In this document: in pieces, positions 1 through 10,985 of the stretch | How positions within the stretch are numbered: position 1 is the stretch's first letter | Layout: each line of letters begins with the position of its first letter | Source: Blastobasis lacticolella | Taxonomy: Eukaryota; Arthropoda; Insecta; Lepidoptera; Blastobasidae | DNA length: 64,000 nt | Reading direction: 5' to 3' | Assembly (NCBI GenBank): GCA_905147135.1 | Contig: LR990061.1 | Coordinates: 6,610,026 to 6,674,025 of the forward strand | Translations under genes and position numbers: made by a program | Notes under the pieces: model-generated | Seen by the model: only the letters and a program-made list of their open reading frames with translations | Told to the model about the DNA's origin: nothing | The model's database searches: none

Positions 1-1810
1 TAAATACCTAATAATATTTTCATTTGGATATACAACACACCTTATAGAATATCTCATTCTGAATGTATAATCACAATGGAATTTGGCATTCAAAAATAAA
101 CACATTTATCATGCTTGCAAAACAAAAATATTTAAACGATTTCAAGGAGCAGTTTGTCCACATATAGGTGTCTGGTGCATTTACGAAATTTAATAAGCAC
201 AAGTATATTATTGAAAGCTTAATGCGTTAATAAATAAAAAGTTTCCCAACCGGCGGCGTGGTGGCTACACAGGAACGCAATAAAGGTCCAGTTAGTCAAA
301 AACGCCGCCAAAACACTCTGCCCGGTGAAAAGGTGAGCATAAATTAAAGTCGAAACCGTCTCGTATTCCGCTTACAAATTGTTACCCGGCCGAGTTTAAA
401 ACGTCGTAAAAATAATGCGAGATAAACGAGAGAATTTAAAATTAAACATTAATGGATTTAAACTATTAACGGCTACCGGCGAAACGAATAAAGACATAAA
501 AATAAATATGTATGTAGATTCGGTGATAAGGAGTCGTAATACGGGACGGCACATCCACACTTTGTAGTGCCGACTTAAGGGGAAGCTGTTATTGGCCAGC
601 CAAGTCATCTGGGCAATGAATGTCGTTTATTTAGGACATGAAACGATTTCGATAGCCGATTCCCGATTGAAACAAGATTCTGATATGCCATTTTGTTTTG
701 GTAAGTTATCTAACTACAAATACACCCTGGCTTTAGACACACAAAACGATCACAGAAAACATAAGTAGGTACAGAGAAAACATTTCCTGGAAATCAACAA
801 AAACAAAGCCAAGGACAAGGTTAGGACGTCATACCTCCGAATATGTCGCTGCGAAATGAAGACATCCCCAGACAGAGCTGATGGTGGACCGACGACTTGG
901 GGATCGGACCAGCCGTTGTTGAGATCTTTTAAGATCTTTTCTTTTTCGGTGTTGATGCTGATGATGCTTGTATTTTATACTGGCGGGTATGCGGCGGTTA
1001 TGCCACGGGTTTGCCGCCAGCAGAGTGTGAAGGAGTTAAGTCTTACTTGATACTTAACACTTAGTTGTAATCTCACGCAAGTGGGAAGGAACACCGAAGA
1101 TGCTTCCACTTAACTAACATTTGGAGATAAAACCTTTTCGGGTATACTTCTCGGTTAATTGGTATAATGAGCGGCGCGTTTGCTAGGAGCCTTTTTTCTT
1201 TGGGTGGGCAATGGCAGCAACGCCACACAGCCACCTACTTTCCGAGATTTAGTATAGAAATATTGATAAATCTCTTACGTCATTAACATTTTCCGTGCAT
1301 TTGAATAAGGTTAGACGAATACAGATGTTTATTATTACAGTCCATTATTCTTAATTAAAGCAGGCTCTGTGTGAGGTGTTTTCGAGACAAATTAAGGAGT
1401 TATTTTGGTGGGTGTCAGCACTCTACGTGTTAGGTCGAACTGTCTCGTTTATTTTATGCAGAAATGTGAGAGTGAAGGCTGTCGTGACTGGTCCTCCCAC
1501 GCAATGCGTGGCTCGATTCACACGGTGTTAAAGTTTCTGAAAAATTGCCTAATTAGTACCAACTATCGATTTGCGATACCAAATGACTACGGAGCAGTAC
1601 AAACCGAAAATTCGAAGGAAAGTGTTCACGAGGCATTTACTCCATCTGCCCTCGGTGCGGTTTTCTGGTATGGCACCTTTTTGGATTGGTGATATTGTCA
1701 ATGGCTTTTGTCTCGCAATAGACGGAATGGTGGAAGAACGTGTTTTTCTTGGTTTCCTTACATCCAGCTCTCTGGGGTAATATTCTTCAGGTGCTATACA
1801 CACATAAGAA
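1..1810. other. Intergenic DNA, nothing recognised
   Basis: AT-rich sequence downstream of msh. Only short open frames (under 100 codons) that overlap each other on both strands are present, none with a recognisable domain. I see no repeat shared with the rest of the window. Confidence 0.5.
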
Positions 1811-2066
1811 TATCATTATCTTTGTGTTTATGTCCCGATTCTGCTCTCGCGAACGAGGACCCAGGGTCCGCTTTCACCATGATACAGGATTTGGCAAATC
1901 AGTTAACAACAGTGGTGAATCTGACCTCCGTGACCGAGTTACCAGGGGAACCTTACCAGATTGGAACATGGGCACGTAACTCGTAAAAAAGTCATTGGTA
2001 CATGGATTCAAACCTGGTACCTCTCACTTACAAGTCGGATACATTAACCACTCGCCCACCGGCGCT
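1811..2066 (-). mobile_element. SINE family A copy, reverse orientation
   Basis: Reads as the reverse complement of the fuller copy at 2.64 kb. The order is CCCGATTCTGCTCTCGCG, then an ATGATACAGGATTTGGCA block, then CTGACCTCCGTGACC, then the tRNA-like head reversed (CTGGTACCTCTCACTTACAA). It is diverged, with many substitutions and a missing central CCTCACCGTAAGAGC block, so it is an old copy. Confidence 0.7.
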
Positions 2067-2561
2067 ATATACATGTATACACGGGATATATTTAATCCAA
2101 ATCTGCATAGAAGCTAATCCGAGTACAAAAGCGAGGTTTTAAAAGCAAGTTTCTGATATCTTAAAATTCCATAGCTCAATGCCAGCCACTGAATCGCTCA
2201 TCGTAAAATTTTATTGTCAATTTTATGTTTGTTTGGGCGATATCGGTTTGGGGACTGGCCTCTTTACTGGCGTTTGATTGCTGGACTATTGATATAGGGT
2301 AACGGTGCCAGTGCGAGCGGAAGCTTCTCTACACGTTAGGTGCTGTCCTAATTGGCAACGGTCGTGAGATCATGGTGGTGCGACGGGCGGTTTTAAGGTC
2401 TCCTATTCGTCGGGCGACGTCCGCCGTACGACCTTGTTGCATGACCGGACTATCTATTATCGTAATTCTACAATAATTTTTACTATCTGCGAGCACCTGT
2501 TAATGGCCTTGCTGTTATATATGTTTGTAAGTATTACTTGTAATTTGCTGTTGGTGTTCTG

Positions 2562-2602
2562 AATAAAGTAAAATAAAATAAAATAAATAAAATAATAATA
2601 AC
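2562..2602 (+). repeat. A-rich (AAAAT)n simple repeat / retroposon tail
   Basis: AATAAAG is followed by repeated AAAATA units just upstream of the family A SINE. It looks like the poly(A)-like tail of an older retroposon whose body cannot be classified. Confidence 0.5.
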
Positions 2603-2636
2603 ATTATAACTGCGAAAGATTGTGAGTTTACATTAA

Positions 2637-2984
2637 AGAGCGTCGGTGGCCGGGCGGTTGAGTATTCGACTCGTAAGCGAGAGGTACCGGGTTCGAATCC
2701 CGCTGCGGCCATGTACCAATGACTCTTTCTGAGTTATGTACATTAGTTGAATTCTAACCGATGCTCTTACAGTGAGGGAAAACACCGTGATGAAACCTGC
2801 TAATTCAGTTCAATTCAATCTGGTCAGGTTCCCCTCGTAGCAGGTTCACGGAGGTCAGATGGTAGTCGCTCAATTGTAATTACCTGATCGCCAAATCCTG
2901 GATCATGGTCAAGGCGGACCCCGGGCCCTCGTCCTCGAGAGCACAACCGGGACATTAACGCTAAGATTATTATTATTACTTTTT
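2637..2984 (+). mobile_element. SINE family A, near full-length tRNA-derived copy
   Basis: The head looks like a tRNA: a GGTGGCCGGGCGGTTGAG A-box region, an anticodon-loop-like CTCGTAA, a perfect Pol III B box GGTTCGAATCC, then CGCTGCGGCCA. The body follows: GTACATTAGTTGAATTC, CCGATGCTCTTACAGTGAGG, TCTGGTCAGGTTCCCCT, GATCATGGTCAAGGCGGACC and GGGACATTAACGCTAAGAT, ending in an ATT-rich tail. This is the best reference copy in the window; about 14 others resemble it. Family structure (Pol III head, unrelated body, simple tail) is standard for SINEs. The tRNA-Thr-like origin is only suggested by the loop. Confidence 0.85.
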
Positions 2985-3534
2985 TACTTATATATTTTTG
3001 TCGAACAGCCGGCAAACGCGCGTTGAGACGCCCAGTGTCGCTGGATGGACGGAGTCCGGATAGAAAATGCGCGAACTCAAAACACAACTGGGGCAATAAC
3101 ATTGTCAACACTAGTAACCAGCAACATAAAGCTACAATGGAAACTATTGTCATGAAATTGCAATCAATTTTATGAAGTACTTTGTAGCAGGAATTCTTAT
3201 CAACAGCTTAATGTAACCACAATTATGTAATACCAATTAAGAGTGATATTAGCGAAGGTGGATAGCATAGTCAGTCCGTAATTACCCACGTGATCTGGAT
3301 GGGATAATTAACCACGCCGTAAAAGGCGTAATTTTAATAACCTCATTAAACTCGTTTTACAAAGAACATAAAAATAATATCACTCGACTATTACATAGTC
3401 AAGCAGTGTAGTAACGAGTATGTTTATAAGTTTAAACGATGTAAATACCTACCTAATTACTACGTTTTTCGAAAATTTGTTGTACATTTCTCCCCCGTTT
3501 CAACCCTTTCCCACTGGAAAAAGCAAATTCATCG

Positions 3535-3865
3535 GAGAGCAGTGGCCTAGTACCTAGCAGATCCCAATCGTAAGCAAGAGCTCCGAGCTCGATCCCCAGT
3601 GTCGCCACGTGGCAATGACTTCTTCTCTAGGTATGTACATTATTTGAACACTAACCGATGATTATCTTACGGCGAGGGAAAACATCGTGCAGGTGCACAT
3701 TCAATTGACTGAATGTGTAATGATCCAAACTGGTCAGGTTCACCAATTAACAGGTCAGATGGTAGTCGCTGTACTAAATTACTGATCAACCAAATCCTGG
3801 ATGGTCAGGGTGGAAACCAAACCCTCGCAACCGGCATATTGATATCTGACGCGAAGATGTCACTC
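3535..3865 (+). mobile_element. SINE family A, old degenerate copy
   Basis: Same order of blocks as the 2.64-kb copy, including GTACATTATTTGAACACTAACCGATG, the GGCGAGGGAAAACATCGTG block and AAATCCTGGATGGTCAGGG. The tRNA-like B box is decayed (GCTCGATCCCC) and small deletions occur throughout. Confidence 0.65.
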
Positions 3866-3885
3866 TAGTATCTATTTATCAACAA

Positions 3886-3950
3886 TCATCAACAGCTCGT
3901 AACAGTCCATTGGACTTCAGCTTCCTCCGCATTAGTGGAGGATTTTGTCT
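3886..3950 (-). repeat. Repeat family B, 3' end fragment
   Basis: The reverse complement of CTGTTACGGGCTG plus a TGATGATG tail is visible as ATCATCAACAGCTCGTAACA followed by GTCCATTGGACTTCAGC. It is only the terminal ~65 bp of the family B repeat. Confidence 0.55.
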
Positions 3951-4790
3951 TATACAAGTGGATACTCTTGGTAGGTAATATTAGCTAAAACTGTAATGAG
4001 CATGTGCATATGTATATATAATGCACTTGCAAGTAATCTGAAATTGTTAGATGACCCACAGTTAAGATAGAATTATTTCAATGGATACTGGACAAATGTT
4101 TTTACAATGTTAACCAATTATTTCAATTATATAGATGAATGTCTTGTTTATTTATTTATCAGTTTTTGTACACAAGATAACAAATACAGCCCCAGTGAAT
4201 GTCATTTTTAAAGATTGATAAATATTTTTATTAATAAATATACCTATATTTTTATAATAGTTTTGACTTTTTAAAATTGATAGTTTTATTATCTTGTAGA
4301 TTGTCGATATATGACATTTTAATGATAGCACGCCTTATAAGGTTTATTCAACCTACAGGGCTAAAAAATTTTAACACCTGTTACCTGTTCATTTATTTCA
4401 TAAGCATCATATTATATAGCAAATAAAAAAATTGATTGATTTATAGTTAGAAAACATATACCGCTGTGTAACGATTTACTAAGACGTAATCTTATAGCAC
4501 GCTCCAAAAGGCACCACACCTTCGCACAACGTCCGTCCATTCAAAGCTCAAAGGCGCCGCTGCACATATCAATAAGCGTTAGTGCGTGTTAGGGAGGGCT
4601 CAGACTTACCAAGGGCGAGAAGGCACGTGGCCAGGGCCCTGTTCGGATGGGGGCCCTGAAATTGTAGAGAACAATGGTTACATTAAGCTAAATGATAAAG
4701 GTTGAAAGTGGAAAGATTATTCTTAAATGTGAACTTTGAAGCTTAAGCACTATTTCAAGAAAAAGTTGATAATTCATAGTTTCAAATCGT
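3951..4790. other. AT-rich intergenic DNA, nothing recognised
   Basis: No gene, and no repeat shared with other parts of the window, was seen. A more GC-rich stretch near 4.5-4.7 kb has no coding support. Confidence 0.4.
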
Positions 4791-4791
4791 G

Positions 4792-4962
4792 GGTGGGTTT
4801 TCGAAACATGATCTAGAGTCTCTGTAGGCTGGAAAATGGGCAGCAGCTATTACCATTGTTATATTTATAATACTGCGATCTCCAAGTCTCCAACCCGCCT
4901 GCCAACCTCCCATTTCATGGAAGTGGTCCGAAGTCCTGCAGTGCACTGTTATGGTTATGATG
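4792..4962 (+). repeat. Repeat family B copy, internally deleted
   Basis: Shares TAGAGTCTCTGTAGGCTGGA, ATGGGCAGCAGC, CTGCGATCTCCAA and GTCCTGCAGTGCACTGTTAT with the copies at 20.9, 45.9 and 51.0 kb. It lacks the GCGTGGAGATTATGG segment and the start of the element. Confidence 0.7.
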
Positions 4963-5395
4963 CAAAAAATTCCACCAATTATTTTTTTGTGGGCCCCAAG
5001 GGCCTTCAAGACCTAAGGCGGCCCTGGTGAGGCCCCTAAGCGGGGCTGTAATGCCTTACTTTAATGGAGGATTAGAAGTGGATGGTCTACCGTCGATAAT
5101 TCTACTGAACGGCTTTCTTACGTTTACACGTCTACGTCCAGCACGTATTCATAGAACCTTTTTGTATGGATTGCTGTATGGGATGTTTTGTAGCAGAGTT
5201 TGTTATATGTGGTTTAAATGAGTATCGACAGCTGTTTATTTAGGATTTAGGGGTATTCATTTATTTAGGTATTTTCATTCACTTTGACAATGTACACTAA
5301 CAGTGGTAATGTTTAAATGTAAACGGCAGTATTGGGTATAGAATGGATAACATTAATTATTTTGCATACAAACTACAGCATAAAACTGAAATAAA

Positions 5396-5473
5396 AATAA
5401 TTATTTTGGCGTTAATGTCGCGGTTGTGCTGTCGTATAGATAGCCCGGTGTCCGCCTAGACCATGGCATGGCA
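5396..5473 (-). mobile_element. SINE family A, 3' fragment
   Basis: TTGGCGTTAATGTCGCGGTT and GTGTCCGCCTAGACCATGG match the reverse complement of the 3' end of family A. The rest is absent, as expected for a 5'-truncated retroposon. Confidence 0.6.
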
Positions 5474-7015
5474 AGTACAATAAGAACTACAGAGATGAAA
5501 TAGTTATTCAAAAGGATGACCTAATCTGTTTTCTACTCTTTCTGGCCAACCAATACTCCTTATGGGGTGTGGGTGTGTTCTTACGAACACACAGATAAAA
5601 CAATCATTGCTCCATTCATACTAATTCATTCATTTACTTATTGCGGCTATGTGCTAGTAAATAAATAAGTGGTATGTTCATTCATCCTTAAATAGCTTTA
5701 TCTGGAGGAAGTCATAAACCAGTCATAGTCTGTCTGCCTCCTATCGGGGTGGACATACTGACTTTATGATGACACTTGTCAGTATGGCTTCGAGACTTAT
5801 TGTTGACCCTCATCTTAGTTGTAATTTTATAATATTGTTATTGGATAGGCAATATTATGACACACTTGATTCAGGGGCACCTTCGTGGTTTCCATTATAT
5901 GTTTACATCCACATCACAGGACATGTGCGGCGGCGAATTTTCAGATGTTTGTGGAATTTTGACGGATTTCTCAATTAAAACCCCATCCAAGAACAGAGGT
6001 GTATAAGTTTGAGATAATATGTATCTGTCAGTGGTATCGCAGCTTCCGAATGAATGGACCCATTTCAATGCCGTTTTCTCTAGGTATAGAAAACTAGTTT
6101 AGTATTTAGTTGAGATGGTTTGACGAACCTTTAACGTTAATTTAGGGAATATTTGTGTATATGTTGCTTTGGAGGATGGTTTTGTGTCATCTGTCGGAGA
6201 TTATGGATGACAGACGCTGGACAGACGCTAGAAGACACTAAATGCACGAATCTACGGGATTGCAACGGCGAGAATGAAGGTGTAATCTCACATGGGCCTA
6301 GGCAAGACACCAAACAAATCGTTTTCTTCCCTTCGTGGCTTTCGTGGAAACTATTGTTATCCCTTTAACTGGCAAACAGATTCAATCCAAATCCATCGGA
6401 AACATCTCTTCGCAACTCGCAAAAGCGCAAACACGGGAGCTTATCACACGAACTGTCTCCGCTAAGACCCAGCTCGTTATCTTAATGACTCTTTAACGCA
6501 ACAGTAATTGTTACAATATAATTATTATGATCAATAAATTACGTATGACCATTAATTATTTGTGATTGAGAAATGTTGCGCAAGATAACGGTGAGCGACG
6601 ACTTTTTATGGCTTGGATTCCAGATTTTAAATGGTAGCAGGAAAGCGTAATGAGTTGAAAAATAATGTATAACTAGGTACCTACTCAATGTTGTTCGATA
6701 AACACTACATTGTAATTTCGATTTTGTGATCGATTTATTCGGAAATGGATACTTAATATCCGACACTAATATCGTAAAGAGGAATGTGTGTAGGTATGTA
6801 AGTTTGGATGTGAGGGGTAATAATCGCAGAGACCACTGAACCGATTTCGAAAATTCTTTCATTAACATGGAGCTTCGCATTAGGCAGACCGTAAGATTCT
6901 TTGATAAAAAAATCTACACTATTTCTCGAATGTCACAAGGTACTTACTTACTTAAAAACATAGCATCCCATGATAGGCAGCTAGGACCTAAAATATACTA
7001 TTGTCTCATCATACT
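5474..7015. other. Intergenic DNA, nothing recognised
   Basis: Only short overlapping open frames without known motifs. No repeat structure was detected by eye. Confidence 0.4.
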
Positions 7016-7020
7016 ACGAG

Positions 7021-7165
7021 AAATCCCGATTTCTGCCAGGGTCCGCTTTCCTACTTTGTTTTTTCCACTTCGGCTTCCTCACGTCGTAGGCCGTTAGCTC
7101 TTGCGTCAGACTCGGCGATGTCAATCCATCGTTTCTTGGGTCTACCGCGGGTCCACTCCCATATT
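7021..7165 (-). mobile_element. LINE 3' end fragment, family E
   Basis: On the minus strand an open frame reads GRPKKRWIDIAESDARANGL and continues REEAEVEKTK. The GRPRKRWID motif and its setting are typical of the extreme C-terminus of RTE-like non-LTR retrotransposon polyproteins. Four related fragments lie at 13.5, 29.3, 46.4 and 58.8 kb. All are 5'-truncated; none retains the reverse transcriptase core. Confidence 0.65.
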
Positions 7166-7775
7166 GTTCCCCTATATGTAAACGAAATAACAATCAACTT
7201 TTCATTAATCTCTCGGTTGTCCTCCCAAGCGCGAGGAAAAAATTGATTTTCCAAAATAATCACACCGCCTGTTCTACTGGTATTTACTCTTCATTGCTTA
7301 ATAAATACAGGAGTTACAAAAATAATTTATAACTGATCTAGTTTGGTCTGGCCTGATCTTATTGTTATAATCGCGAAAAATAAAATATTTTCGTACTTCG
7401 ATTGACCGAACAGACTACTAAAAGAATACGCTGTCACTGGCCTCTAGAACACTACCCACTATGAACTGAAAAAGAAAACTCGCTCCGCCCATTTGAAAAT
7501 GGAACGCGGTGTTGCCAACATGACAGATCGTGTTCCCTCGGCCACGGGCGATTGGCTCGTAATGAGCGTGAAGGGAGGCAGCCTGGTATGTAGTAGAGAT
7601 GGGCAAGTCGGCAATCCAGATGTCTGAGTTGACTCAAAGTTGCAGGGGGAGGAACAGTGCAAAGTCGCTGTTATTCGTTAAAATATTTCTATCTTCCTAT
7701 CTTTCACTGAGTTTTATTTGCAGTTTAGAAAAATTAAATAGTGGTATCTGCATTTCTTAGCTAAACATTTTCTGT

Positions 7776-7890
7776 CTGTAGGCCTGCTGGAAGAAATTTC
7801 TTTTAGAAATAATTAGTGCTTGTTGTGTCAGTTATATCTATGTTATATCTCTGTATTTCTTTATTGTGTGCAATAAACAGTTAAATAAAT
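7776..7890 (+). mobile_element. LINE 3' UTR fragment, family N
   Basis: GTAGGCCTGCTGGAAGAAAT, then TTCTTTTAGAAATAATTAGT, and an AATAAA-containing end followed by A-rich sequence. The same block occurs at 13.93 kb (+) and 46.2 kb (-). The pattern matches 3' ends of CR1/Jockey-type LINEs in insects, which is an inference from family knowledge. Confidence 0.55.
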
Positions 7891-8309
7891 AAAAAGCCTT
7901 TTGGTATGATGACAAGTAGACTTTAATAGTTTAACTGCGCCGAAATCTTGCGCGCAAGATAACTTGTGCGCGGCTGAAAATTGAACTTTTGACAGACAGT
8001 ATTATTCAGTGAGTATTAACATTAGCTACAGAAATTAGCCGTTTTCAAGAATTACCGCTAAAATATTCACTGCGATTCCTACAGAAGCGACCATTGTAAA
8101 CGACTCATTGAGTTGGCTCAATTTCAGTTGGTTACATCCCTAAGCACGAGCCAGTCAGGCACCCGCTCGTCTCGTCCACGGGTCGTTTCGAGCACAAAGC
8201 CCGCCCCTGTGCCCTGAAAATTAACAGGCACGCAACATTAAAGTGATTAATTTCGGTAATTAAGAGTAAGAGAGCCGCTCAGCGGATACGGTGCGGTACT
8301 GTCCGATGG

Positions 8310-8472
8310 CTCCTTGATACAATCTGGTCCGATTCCCCATTGTACACAGGGTCACGGAGGTCAGCTGGCAGTCGCTCTACTGTAACTAGCTGATCTGCCA
8401 AATCCTGGATCATGGTCAAGGCGGATACCGGGCCGGGGGCCCGGGATCCGCGAGAATATAACCGGAAAGTTT
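8310..8472 (+). mobile_element. SINE family A, 3' half
   Basis: Contains ACAATCTGGTCCGATTCCCC, GGTCACGGAGGTCAG, CAAATCCTGGATCATGGTCA and AAGGCGGATACCGGGCC. The head is absent and the tail differs from other copies. Confidence 0.65.
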
Positions 8473-8685
8473 TAAGTTATCATCTCTATTTATTTATTTT
8501 CTAAAAGCCCTAACTTCGTACAGATATACCTAAATCAGATGAGAAATCCCACAATGGGTCACTTATGTAAGCTAACCATCTAAAAGGACCCTACAAATCA
8601 CCAATATATTTTTTTTAATTTTGGCGTTTGTTTTAAATATCGACGGAAAATTTTGAGACAGGCCGTAGGTAGTGCATGCCACAAG

Positions 8686-8945
8686 ATTTTTTATGCTACG
8701 CAGTGACAAACGCGCAGACAGCTCACCTGATATTAAACGGTAACTGTCGCCCATAACATCTACGATTCATGCATTTAGGCTGCAACCGCAGGTGCGTTGT
8801 CCCTATGAGGACTACGATGAAATGCTAATGCCTGTAATTGCGCCAGCTAACTCCTCCTGCAAACCGGAACACAATAATGCAAGCATTTTTGCTTGGCGGC
8901 AGAAATAGACGGTTGCTCCACTCAGACATTACAATCTTTCGAACC
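8686..8945 (-). repeat. Repeat family C copy
   Basis: Reverse complement of the copies at 14.3 and 18.2 kb: GGTAACTGTCGCCCATAACA, CGCAGGTGCGTTGTCCCTAT, and TTGCTTGGCGGCAGAAATAG. It ends before the GGTAGGACTCTGTCAAGCC start of the family. Confidence 0.65.
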
Positions 8946-9188
8946 AAGTCGGCCCGTGTGTACAAACGGCAGCGCTAAATGAATAAGTTATTTTTAATGA
9001 CAGAGTAATTGCGCACGCGACGCAGCCAGATTAATTTGGTGGTGATGATGCGACGCTAATGACTCGCTTTGGCTTGAATTAGTCCGGTGTAGCACGCTTG
9101 GGCCATTACTGCTACCAACCTCTTCATGTGGAGTAGTATTTCAATATCCTGTTACAATTATGTAGCATTTGTGACGCATTATCATACC

Positions 9189-9562
9189 TAATCTTGGCGT
9201 TAATATCCAGATTATGCTCTCGCGCGTGCCTTATCTGCCAAATCCAGGGTTTGGCAGATAAGGTAATTACTATAGAGTGATTGCCATCGCCATCTGACCT
9301 CCTTGACCCGGTGGAGAGGGGAATCTGTCAGATTGTACCATGACTACCGTGGCCTTGTTACACCCTATTCCTAACCTGACTTGTTTGAACTATGGTAACA
9401 CATGTAGTCGCCAGATGGAGTAGGTTATCTCACGATATTTTCCCTCACCGTAAGAGCATCGGTGAGTGTTAAACGAATGGACATAATTCAGAAAAGAGTC
9501 ATTGATACATGGCCGCACTGAGGTCAGAACCCGATACCTCTCGCTTACAAGTCGGACCCGCT
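9189..9562 (-). mobile_element. SINE family A in duplication unit 1
   Basis: Reverse orientation: CTTGGCGTTAATATCCAG to GATACCTCTCGCTTACAAGT. The GC-rich interior normally between CTCTCGCGC and TTTGGCAGAT has been replaced by a short inverted copy (see the hairpin at 9229-9263). Confidence 0.75.
9229..9263. repeat. Perfect 14-bp hairpin inside a SINE
   Basis: CCTTATCTGCCAAA, a 7-nt spacer TCCAGGG, then TTTGGCAGATAAGG. No other copy of family A has the left arm. The paralogous SINE at 9.79 kb in the tandem unit lacks it too. A local template switch during replication is the simplest explanation. Confidence 0.9.
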
Positions 9563-9785
9563 AGCCTTTAGGTAATAGACGCTCTTATTTTCAATGACAG
9601 AGTAATTGCGCACGCGCCGCAGCCAGATTAATTTGGTGGTGATGATGCGACGCTAATGACTCGCTTTGGCTCGATCTAGTGCAGTGTAGCTCGCTTGGGC
9701 CATTACTGCTACCAACCTCTTCATGTAGAGTAGTATTTCAATATCCTGTTACAATTATGTGCCCTTTGTGACTCATTGTCATACT

Positions 9786-10058
9786 TAATATTGGCGCCAA
9801 TATCCCGGTTCCCCATGATCATGATCCAGGATTTGGAAAGGTAATTACTATGGAGCAATTGCCATTTGCCCTCCGTTGCCCTGACCGGAACCTGACCAGT
9901 TTTGAACCATAGTTACACATTCAGTCACCAGAATGAGCAGGTTTTGCTCACAATATTCTCCTTCACCGTAAAAGCATTGGTTAGTGTTAAACTAAGGTAC
10001 ATAACTCAGTAAAGAGTCATTGGTACATGGCGGTACTTCTCGTTTACGAGTCGCTAGC
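9786..10058 (-). mobile_element. SINE family A in duplication unit 2
   Basis: Paralogous to the SINE at 9.19 kb: ATTGGCGCCAATATCCCGGT, ATGATCCAGGATTTGG, AAAAGCATTGGTTAGTG. The head is shortened and several internal deletions distinguish it from unit 1. Confidence 0.7.
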
Positions 10059-10187
10059 CATTAGGTAATAGACGCTTGCCGTCTAATGCCTGTCTTTTCT
10101 ATCACTAGCCATTACCATGAAAGTGAAAGAGACAGGTAGCGCGCGCGAGCGCTCGTGTTGATTCAAGCGGTTTCAAAAATAGGGCCC

Positions 10188-10296
10188 CAGACTAATTTGA
10201 CCCGCTTTGGCTCGAATTAGTCTGGCGTAGCACGCTTGGGCCATTGCTGTTACCAATCTCTATGTACATGGAAAGGACTAGCCTATTTCATATACT
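10188..10296. repeat. Third partial copy of the duplicated unit, with inverted partner at 10.9 kb
   Basis: GTAGCACGCTTGGGCCATTG followed by CTGTTACCAATCTCT matches units 1 and 2. The reverse complement of the same block lies at 10888-10985 (GGTAACAGCAATGGCCCAAG, then CGTGCCACGCCGGAC). The start also folds on itself: CAGACTAATT at 10188 pairs with AATTAGTCTG at 10215-10224. Confidence 0.7.
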
Positions 10297-10608
10297 ATAA
10301 TGATGGTTGGTATCCTGTTAGAGTTGTCCCTTCATTGTGTATGAAAACAATAGGCTAATTACGTAACTCTGTTGCTAACAATTATCTGATTTTGATGATT
10401 GAAATTATTTCATTTGCGATTACGTATGATCGATTTAATCGTTTCAGTTTATTGCATCGGAACTTTGTTATCAACTGAACCCATGAATACGATGATGCAT
10501 TGCAATCAGAGAATTATAAGCGACAAAGTTACGTAATTAGCATACTGTTTTCGTACAAAATGATGATGATAACTCAAAGGAAACTGTAACAGTACACCAA
10601 CCATTATT
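10297..10608. repeat. Foldback (inverted-repeat) element, arms ~100 bp
   Basis: The left arm has AATGATGGTTGGTATCCTGT and GCTAATTACGTAACT. The right arm has the reverse complements at 10501-10608 (AGTTACGTAATTAGC; AACAGTACACCAACCATTAT). The arms are imperfect but collinear, with a loop of about 110 bp. No coding capacity, so it is MITE-like. Confidence 0.7.
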
Positions 10609-10880
10609 CATCATCACAGCCCGTAACAGTCCACTGCAGGACTTAGGGCCTCTCACACGAAATTACGGGTTATTGCCATAATCTCCACGCTTGGCAGGCG
10701 GGTTGGAGATCGCAGTGTTTAAATATAACAATGGAAAATGCTGCTGCCCATTTTCCAGCCTACGGAGACTCTTGATCTATTGCCTCGAAAACATTAGTCG
10801 CCTTGTACGACACCCATGAGTGTAAGGGGTTGGTGCTATTCTACTCTGCCGGACACCACACGGCTAACAGGGAACCATCA
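10606..10880 (-). repeat. Repeat family B, near full-length copy
   Basis: Begins ATCATCACAGCCCGTAACAG and TCCACTGCAGGACTTAGGGC, runs through CACGCTTGGCAGGCGGGTTG and GCTGCTGCCCATTTTCCAGC, and ends at GTGCTATTCTACTCTGCCGG. It sits between the foldback at 10.3 kb and the inverted arm at 10.9 kb. Confidence 0.8.
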
Positions 10881-10887
10881 TTACAGA

Positions 10888-10985
10888 CTGTAAAATAGTC
10901 CTTTCCATGTAAATAGAGATTGGTAACAGCAATGGCCCAAGCGTGCCACGCCGGACTATTGTTAGCAACAGAGTTACGTAAATAG
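10888..10985. repeat. Inverted arm matching 10.2-10.4 kb
   Basis: The reverse complement carries AACTCTGTTGCTAACAAT followed by the AGTCCGGCGTGGCACGCTTG block and CTTACATGGAAAGGACT-like sequence. The two sub-blocks are in swapped order compared with 10.2-10.4 kb, so this is a rearranged copy and not a simple inverted repeat. Confidence 0.65.

Larger units (their letters stand above)
8988..10075 (+). repeat. Direct tandem duplication, ~597-bp offset
   Basis: CAGAGTAATTGCGCACGCG occurs at 9001 and again at 9598. The two units then agree through GGTGGTGATGATGCGACGCT, CGCTTGGGCCATTACTGCT, a family A SINE in reverse orientation, and the end GGTAATAGACGCT at about 9570 and 10056. Each unit carries its own SINE at the same place, so the duplication followed the SINE insertion. 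The second unit is about 110 bp shorter because of deletions in its SINE. Confidence 0.85.

Noticed and set aside
2650..2712. Possible functional tRNA gene
   Set aside because: The tRNA-like head has a good B box but a poor acceptor stem and is followed by the family A body shared by many copies, so it is a SINE.
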